Below, piece after piece: positions 58,216-64,000 of a DNA stretch of 64,000 nt. The position numbers were made by a program, and so were the translations under genes. Position 1 is the first letter of the stretch; each line of letters begins with the position of its first letter. The notes under the pieces were generated by a model. The model had not been told where the DNA came from. It searched no databases and saw only the letters and a list, made by a program, of their open reading frames with translations. This DNA comes from Nectonema munidae (taxonomy: Eukaryota > Nematomorpha > Nectonematoida > Nectonematidae). The stretch covers positions 124,001 to 188,000 of the forward strand of contig JAUIRK010000227.1 of NCBI GenBank assembly GCA_030549495.1. Direction: 5' to 3'.

Positions 58216-59693
58216 GGTTGGCGGACAAAGGGGGCATGAAAATTTATGGGGATTAACTACATCATACCTCGTTGCAGCAAATGCACGTTGGAAGCGCACT
58301 AGACAAGCCTCGTTGCATACATGTTGTACGGTCAGTACTTATATATCGTTAAGACATATTGGATGAGTTTTAAGCGAGCTTAGGCTGTAGAAAAAGTCTC
58401 AAACGTTAGAAAAAAAAAAAAAATTTTCCAGGGTAAATTTTAAACATTTAAAATAGTCAAACCTTATTCAGGTAATATTTTGATTCAATGAAAATAATAT
58501 AATAAGAACGTACTTAGTTCAATATATTTTTACAAAAACAACTTCACAATAATCACGTGTATGCTTAAAAACAAAAAAGTTTTCTTTAAAACACTTACCA
58601 TCACGAACAAAGTTATTCTACTGTGAAATCACGAAATAGTACAAGGAACATTTTAGATTTTGAAGTTTATGCTAAACAACTTGTTTTTGTACACGTGAAA
58701 AAAAGAAAAAGCTTAGCGAGAAGCGTACGAGCAGAAAGTTAATATAAAACTACTGATAATATTACAATCAACAAAATAGAGAAAGATGCTATACTTCTTG
58801 TACAATAACCACCATTCTAGTTGTATAAATGCAATAAATTTTTTCTCTAGAACATCATAATCATAGTCTTTATTGTAGGGGTAATGAGGGTTAATTCATT
58901 ATACAAAATCATGGAAATTCAATTAAAAAACCTTGCATTGTAATATATTTATTTAAACATAACAAAATCAATTGTAAAAAGATAGTTGTAACTGATTATT
59001 TATCAGTTATGTTAATATGATTTAAAAATTGAAAGTCAAGAGGAATTTCGAATTTTGTATCTCTTGGAGGGTTCGTTCTTTTTCTGTTTCTTCGTATAAA
59101 TCTTTTCAATGTCTCCGGTCTTGGTAGAGTATCTCTTCGATCTTGATCAATGTCACTTATATAGTCACTTGGAAAATATTAAAACTCCTGCAAAAAGTTA
59201 CTAAAGTTAATAGAAAAATTTTCTAAAATTGAAACTAACCTTTACAATTACGACTTCTGTGAAGGGTACATACCAATCTTTCGAACTTTTTTGCTGGGAA
59301 AAAATAATGATATAAAATACATATAAATTAAATGATTTTTCTTACTGCTCCCTTCCTCATAATATGAAAAACCATCGATGAAAACCATAATGGATAAAGT
59401 TTTAATAATAAATAAACCCCAATAAGAAAAATTGTATAAATGTAGATTTGTATTTAACTGTCAGCTATGCAAAACTTCATGCTTAAGAAGGAAATTAAAA
59501 GCTTTAAAGACATCTTTTTAAAAGACATCTACGCATTCAACATGTATGCAACAAAGCCTACGCATTCAGCATGTATGCAACAAAGCTTGTCTAGTTCGTA
59601 ATGACCGTCACATGTTTCCAACGTGCATTTGCTGCAACGAGGTATGATGTAGTTAATCCCCATAAATTTTTATGCCCCCTTTGTCCGCCAACC
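58216..59693 (-). mobile_element. MULE (Mutator-like) element
   Basis: The 9-bp target duplication CTAATAAAA is perfect (58207-58215 and 59694-59702). The ends read GGTTGGCGGACAAAGGGGGC and stay inverted-identical for about 78 bp with one or two differences. After a gap they match again at CTAGACAAGC...GTTGCATACATG. A second partial copy of GCATACATGCTGAATGCGTA lies inside the right end. A 9-bp duplication, long inverted ends and a MULE-like protein fragment inside point to Mutator. The matching uninterrupted sequence is at 4469-4480 in R1 copy 1. Internally deleted and non-autonomous. Confidence 0.82.
58995..59175 (-). pseudogene. MULE protein fragment
   Basis: The minus strand reads DYISDIDQDRRDTLPRPETL, KRFIRRNRKRTNPPRDTKFE and IPLDFQFLNHI. 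This has the LPxxxxLKRxIRRxR...P pattern I associate with the segment between the zinc finger and the catalytic core of MULE transposases. Only this piece remains. Confidence 0.5.
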
Positions 59694-60010
59694 CTAATAA
59701 AATGCCCGAGTTAGTATTACTAAATAATAATGATGGATGATACTATGTGTAGCTCAGTTAATTGAAATAAAACATTGAATTTCCTCATCTCTTTATAAAT
59801 TGTTTCCCAGCGTAAGTGATATTGGCGTAGATGTCACACTTTGGTGAGTAAGAAAAGTGAAAGAGAAAATGTAACACAGAGGAAGATAGGCCAGCTAGAG
59901 AGAGGGAGGAGCGCCTTATGCACAAAGCGTGAAAAATTATTACTTCATAGATTTTCCATGGAACTTCAGTGATTTTGCGACTTCAGAGACTTTCCTAGAA
60001 CCCAATTAAT

Positions 60011-60900
60011 TTATGATAATGTAATTTAAAGTCACATATGATGTCAGCATCCATCGGTTGTATGTGTGAAGTGGAGTTTGGTGACAAAATAACTATCCTG
60101 GTGTTTGTGAGCTAGTCCAGCTTGTTTGTGGTGGCATTCTCGCATAGTAGAATCACTTGTTTTTGGCATCTCCCATGAGTCTGTCAAAGTCTTTAAGCAA
60201 AATCAAGAAAATACAAGAGGAGGTCATCCAGGTTGACTTATTTGAATAATAATCACAATAAACTTTGCGATCGAAATTTTTGCCTAAGCATCGTGGGCGC
60301 GCAAATTTTGCGATTACAAGCAGCTTAAGTTTGTGTGTGCCATTAGCGTTGGTACAAAGAGCAACTGTAATACGTTCGTTGTTCTTTTTCTTATCTTTCA
60401 TGGGTCCAGTTGCGAGAGTAGCATTCGGCTAAAAACGAAAAAAGAGGCCCGTTTCATCCATGTCATAGATGTTTCATGCTAACTTGAGCTTTCTCCATGT
60501 TTAATAAAAAATTTTATACCATGACGTTTTTTGAAACAGTCAAGCCAACCGATGAAGTATTTGATGCGTTTCCAACATCCAGATCTTTTCCAAATACACG
60601 AGCATTCGAAATGAGAATATCATCATTTATTGTGGCGCCACGAGCTCCATTGCTTCATGTTTTGCACTATGCAAGCGAAGTACACTTGTTTCATTGGTAT
60701 CCATATTCAAGCACTTTTCTTTTTTATATCACTTATTGTCGAACGACCAATGATTGTTTGGTAAATATTCGAAAAGTGTGAAGCTATCTCGTGTTGAGTG
60801 GATCTGGGGTGATTTGCTTTGTACATGCACCCCACATATGCATCCAAACAAATAAGAAACAACACACGGAAAATATAACCAAATTCACCCACACATGCTA
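60011..60900 (-). pseudogene. Tigger 2 transposase, N-terminal and central part
   Basis: The minus strand gives STQHEIASHFSNIYQTIIGR, STISDIKKKS (DNA-binding HTH), DVGNASNTSS-type linker fragments and a HG(E)..(D)MDETGLFF region in broken frame. An open stretch at 60401-60153 reads NNERITVALCTNANGTHKLK, VIAKFARPRCLGKNFDRKVY and CIFLILLKDFDRLMGDAKNK. It then continues VILLCENATTNKLD (second Asp as Glu), VILSPNSTSHIQPMDADIIC and DFKLHYHKLI up to the R1 insertion. Decayed, but the order is complete. Confidence 0.78.
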
Positions 60901-60919
60901 CACTCGCTCAAATCGATCA

Positions 60920-62308
60920 GGGACATGTATAATTTGACGAGTTGTTTTCACACGGGCGTAAGAAGTATATTTTCTTTCATCATCTGTTCTATCAATTCAT
61001 TTTCTCTGAAATGAATGAACTTAAGGATACTACTCGGAGTAAGAATACAATTTTTTCTCAAAATTGGAATTTTTCTTCTCTGTTACAACTTTTAAATTCA
61101 AATGATAAATTAGAAATTTTAAAATGGTTTGTTTAGCACAAAGTTATTTTAAATATTTTGCAATGTAATGATTGCCTACTAAATTGTAAATTAATAAAGA
61201 GGAATGATGTATCTGATGGATATTGTTGGAAACGTTATGTTTGTGGTAAAAAGAGACGTGCGATCAGGAATCTTTTTTTGCAAAAAGCCACCTAACCTTA
61301 AATTCTATGATTTTGTTCATTTATGGATGGTGTCGTGACCAATCAGTATACGCTATTATTCATGAAGCATCTATTGGAAGTGGACGACCTGCTGTAGACT
61401 GGGCTAATTTTTGTAGAAAGATTGCTACAAGTTGGGTTCAAAGAAATTGTCTAACTGTTGGAGGTTTTGATAAAAACTTTGAACAAAGTTAGAAATTGAT
61501 GAAAACAAGTGTTTTCATAAAAAATATCACCGATGTACTTGGAAAGAAGGTCATTCGGTGTTTGGAGTAATTGAAAGAAATAGTAAGAAATGTTTTTTAG
61601 TTGAAGTTGAAGATGCGAAACAACTCTTACACAAATTATACAAAGACACATACTACCAGGATCCATTATTGTTTCTGATCGATGACCTGCTTACAGGAAC
61701 ATTTCTACCTATAATAATGGAGTTTATGATTCTATGTAACTTTGTTGACCCAAATGATATGAACATTCACACCAAAACTTAAAAATCTTTGGATGCGGGT
61801 CAAAAGCAAATTTAAAAACAGTTTGGCATCTCCAACGAATTATTCAAATCATATTTAGATGAGTTCGTTTGGCGAAGCCATTTTCCAAAAGCAAAATTAT
61901 TTTCTGTGTTTTTAAATTTTTAAAAGATTTATTGCAACATCAAGGTATTGAACAGAGATAAAGTATGAATTTTTTATTTCTAAATTAAATATTTTGTTTA
62001 TTTACTCAATACTTTAATGTAAATTAAATCTAGAATCTCTAGTAAAATAGTTAATTACATATTATAGTTAATGAAATTCAATTTAATTTGAAATCTATAA
62101 TTTACTGACATACTTTATGTAAATTAAATCTAGAATCTTTAGTAAAATATAGTTTCTAATTAAATTTTAAATCTATAAAAATATATTTATTTAATTAATC
62201 TTTATATTATGTTAGAGTTAATTAATGTATATTTTGATTAACATCACAACAGCCAATAATTTGTCAAAGAAATTTTTTGATTGGCAGAACCGTAAAGTAA
62301 AAGATTAC
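60920..62308 (+). mobile_element. Merlin DNA transposon, copy 3
   Basis: Begins GGGACATGTATAATTTGACG like the copy at 24772 and ends AACCGTAAAGTAAAAGATTA then C. 1389 bp. Its flanks (Tigger 2 on the left, unassigned DNA on the right) share no clear 8-bp duplication, so one edge may be altered. The last few bases (GATTAC against GATTATCC) suggest a small loss at the right end. Confidence 0.78.
61011..61961 (+). pseudogene. Merlin transposase relic, copy 3
   Basis: Opens MNELKDTTRSKNTIFSQNWN and aligns with 24864-25832 throughout. The zinc motif has KRYVCGKK. ASIGSGRPAVDWANFCRKIA and SWVQRNC are followed by the DDE core EIDENKCFHKKYHRCTWKEG, which keeps the first Asp, then VFGVIERNSKKCFLVEVEDA. 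The second Asp region is degraded (SDR...PAYRNI), and a third-Glu region DEFVWRSHFPKAKLFSVF is in another frame. Several stops and frame changes, more than in the copy at 24.9 kb. Confidence 0.75.
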
Positions 62309-62626
62309 ATGATATTTTCGTCATATTATTTATGGAGATAGAAAAGTGCAGTTTGCTCATTTGCTGTTATTTCTCACAATACGTCTCTATATTATATGAT
62401 GTGTTGCAGCGGAAATATAATATAAATTGTGTAGGATTAACAAGATTTACAGAATAGGGTGAAAACATTTTGTGTGATGAGAACAGTGTCAGAGTCAGTG
62501 TATGAATGTCGGAATAACGGAGTTAAATTATAAGCTGTTAAAAAATTTTACATTTACATATGTATAGTGGCTTTTGCTTGTGAAGCATATAAAATGCCTC
62601 CGAAGCTTTGCCTAGCTATCGATATA
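62309..62626. other. Unassigned stretch
   Basis: AT-rich DNA right of the Merlin with no recognisable gene or element. Confidence 0.3.
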
Positions 62627-62720
62627 CAGTGCACCTTCGATATACCGCCAATATACGGGTTATCATCAATTGACGGTATATCGGGGGTATCAAAAATGTA
62701 GCTGTCTTATTTGCTTTGAG
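62627..62720 (+). mobile_element. pogo/Tigger-like terminus, no partner found
   Basis: TA then CAGTGCACCTTCGATATACC and a GCCAATATACGGG line, followed 25 bp later by GACGGTATATCGGGGG. It looks like the end of a Tigger-type element with an internal hairpin. No matching right end is present in the window, so the element is partial or continues beyond recognition. Confidence 0.5.
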
Positions 62721-63050
62721 TAGTATTGTAAAGTAGGGCATTTAATTTGAAATCCAAAAATTTATTTTAATTTATTTATTTTTTGAAGTTAAAATCCAGC
62801 ATTGCTTTTTCTTTACACTTTGAGTTCAAAACCTCATTTGAGTGTTTTTCTTATTATAATATCACTTTCTAGATTTGTTACTAGTAGCCAGAAATATTTT
62901 CTTGTGTGAATTTCCTTTATCAACAGTAACTAAAAATGCATAATGAGTACAAAAGTGTCACTAAAACATAAATAGAAGGAAAATTATGGCAAAGGCTATT
63001 ATTTTTGAATAAATAAAAGTAAATATTATTATAGTTAATTTGACACCACT
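62721..63050. other. Unassigned, possibly interior of pogo-like element
   Basis: No coding signal on either strand; AT-rich. Confidence 0.3.
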
Positions 63051-63052
63051 AC

Positions 63053-63420
63053 ATGATATAAAATCGAGGCTAAATTTGATGAAAAAAAGTATATCCGTTC
63101 TGTAAATAAATATGGCGGACGGCTGACAACAGTGGCGTTATATTGGGGGAGTTATAAAAGGAAGAAATTTGATCCATATAATTTTATGGCATTAGGCGGG
63201 AGGTGTTTGTGCGAGGGATCAAACAACTCATTAATCACTGCTAAAATTCCATCAACAACGCATGGCGTTAAATCGAGGGTTATTTCAATGAAGTAAAGTG
63301 TGCCTGTTCTATCGATGTTATTGGCGGATGGCGGATAGCGAAGGGCGTTAAATCGGGGGAATTATAATGGAGAGAAATCGGGTCTACATAATTGTAAGGT
63401 GGTATGCGGGGGCGTGATTA
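63053..63420 (+). repeat. Two degenerate ~200-bp direct repeats
   Basis: ATGGCGGACGGCTGACAACA at 63112 and GGCGGATGGCGGATAGCGAA at 63325 start similar blocks. Each continues with GGCGTTA(T/A)AT...GGGGG, AATTATAATGG/AGTTATAAAAGG, GAAAT, CATATAATT/TACATAATT and a GGCGGGAGG/ATGCGGGGG. Phrases such as ATATCGGGGG also occur next to the pogo-like terminus at 62.68 kb, so these may be its subterminal repeats. Confidence 0.5.
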
Positions 63421-64000
63421 GTGATATGAGAGTAATCGAAAAGGTTTAAGTAACTGACTTATAGGACTACTCAAAAGTACAACATAAGAATATAATAAAA
63501 ACTGAGGGGGAAATTATAACAAGAAATTTACATTAAGATTTAAAAAAAGACATTAGAAAAAAAAGAATAAAATTCAGTCAAAATAATCATTCAAAAATAC
63601 ACGATATAGAAGTGCTGGTCGAATTATTAAGAAGAAGGGGAAGGGGTTTTTTTTTATACATTTTGATAGTTTGTACAGTATTGATTGCATAGAGGATTTC
63701 ATTCTGAAGAATCTTTGTGCCAAGACCTGAGAGGCGTCGATCTAACTCATATATGAATTCTAAAAGATGAAGGAAGACCTTGATTGAATTTACAACTGAA
63801 GAGACACCCCGCTTCAATAAATAGCAGATTCTTTTATGGGGTTGCGGTTTCATAAATAAATAAATAATGCAAGAAACACCGAATATTTATTGATTCATTG
63901 TGTATGTTTAAGAATATACAGCGGATATTTGCTACGCAAGTGATACTTTGTCAGGAGATGATTTGAAAAGGCTATTTGTGTGGGTAAGTGCTTTTAATAA
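63421..64000. other. Unassigned right edge of window
   Basis: A minus-strand frame of 88 codons at 63853-63587 (KRGVSSVVNSIKVFLHLLEF) has no recognisable domain and no supporting signals. I do not call it a gene. The rest is AT-rich. Confidence 0.25.

Larger units (their letters stand above)
56395..60002. mobile_element. R1 element, complete copy with nested insertions
   Basis: CAATTAAT at 56387-56394 and 60003-60010 is a perfect 8-bp duplication inside the Tigger 2 gene. The ends are CGTAGACGGAGATTCTCTGA and, inverted, GGTTCTAGGAAAGTCTCTGA. Inverted similarity runs for about 270 bp, including GCTGGCCTATCTTCC and AAACAATTTATAAA. Removing the Merlin-derived MITE, the TTAA MITE and the MULE leaves about 1.45 kb. 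No transposase is recognised. An 8-bp duplication fits hAT, P or Merlin; the end sequence does not decide. Copy 1 is at 4.3-6.2 kb. Confidence 0.8.
55475..60919 (-). mobile_element. Tigger/pogo transposon 2, split by R1
   Basis: The transposase reads on the minus strand from about 60900 to 60011, then continues from 56386 to 55995 once the R1 element (56395-60002) and one copy of CAATTAAT are removed. The 3' end near 55475 has CTCGTTAATCCGACATCG and, further in, the complementary GAAATGTCGGATTAATCACG, so the end folds into a hairpin. A TTAA MITE (55492-55623) lies in that end. The 5' end is cut by the Merlin starting at 60920. Original size is about 1.7 kb. Confidence 0.75.

Noticed and set aside
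60497-60781. 94-codon + strand open frame
   Set aside because: It lies opposite the Tigger transposase, whose minus-strand motifs explain the region.
63587-63853. 88-codon minus-strand open frame as a host exon
   Set aside because: No recognisable family, splice sites or neighbours to support it.
1-64000. tRNA, rRNA or other structured RNA genes
   Set aside because: None was recognised on either strand by eye; a covariance-model search was not possible, so absence is not proved.

Overview
This window is AT-rich animal DNA that is almost entirely transposable elements. The one host gene I recognise is the 3' end of a DPY19-like C-mannosyltransferase at the left edge (3-995, + strand). The mix of DNA transposons (hAT, piggyBac, Merlin, MULE, CACTA/EnSpm, Tigger/pogo) with Jockey/CR1-like LINEs ending in CTT repeats suggests an invertebrate, perhaps an arthropod such as a copepod. 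That is an impression, not an identification. No LTR, retrovirus-like or Polinton element, CRISPR array, rRNA or tRNA was recognised.

Layout. 1-1.5 kb: DPY19L end and 3' flank. 1.5-3.7 kb: MULE relic cut by a deleted hAT with exact ends (1829-3308). 4.3-6.2 kb: part of a repeat here called R1, split by a Merlin with a perfect 8-bp target duplication (4497-5923). 7-10.9 kb: half a piggyBac whose intron holds a complete-ended hAT (7973-9761). 11.4-30.1 kb: a CACTA/EnSpm element with two minus-strand genes (C2H2-type transposase and a SAM-like protein), now swollen to 18.7 kb by insertions. 30.6-33.6 kb: an older copy of one of those insertions. 34-37 kb: hAT fragments. 38-45 kb: LINE inside LINE. 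45.8-50.2 kb: a full-length LINE inside a 37-bp minisatellite. 51.4-54.4 kb: a Tigger with an inserted 1-kb element. 55.5-60.9 kb: a second Tigger split by R1, which itself holds a Merlin-derived MITE, a piggyBac-type MITE and a MULE. 60.9-62.3 kb: another Merlin. 62.6-64 kb: a pogo-like end, a degenerate repeat and unassigned DNA.

The most unusual object is a 9.6-kb TTAA-flanked element at 17086-26678. It sits in the CACTA transposase gene at an exactly duplicated TTAA, and the reading continues across the site. It has short inverted ends beginning CCCTATTAGTGCTGG, no transposase of its own, and two different arrays of about 150-bp tandem repeats separated by a non-coding spacer. A diverged copy at 30.6-33.6 kb shares the left end, first array and spacer, so this is a family with a fixed layout: in effect a mobile element that carries satellite DNA. 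Its second array was later hit by a 4.4-kb unit with inverted Merlin tails at both outer edges and a hAT between them. The nesting is therefore CACTA, TTAA element, Merlin-bounded unit, hAT.

Most coding regions are decayed. The closest to whole are the LINE at 45.8-50.2 kb and the piggyBac at 27.6-29.5 kb. Several insertions can be proved from this sequence alone by target duplications and by related uninterrupted copies elsewhere in the window.
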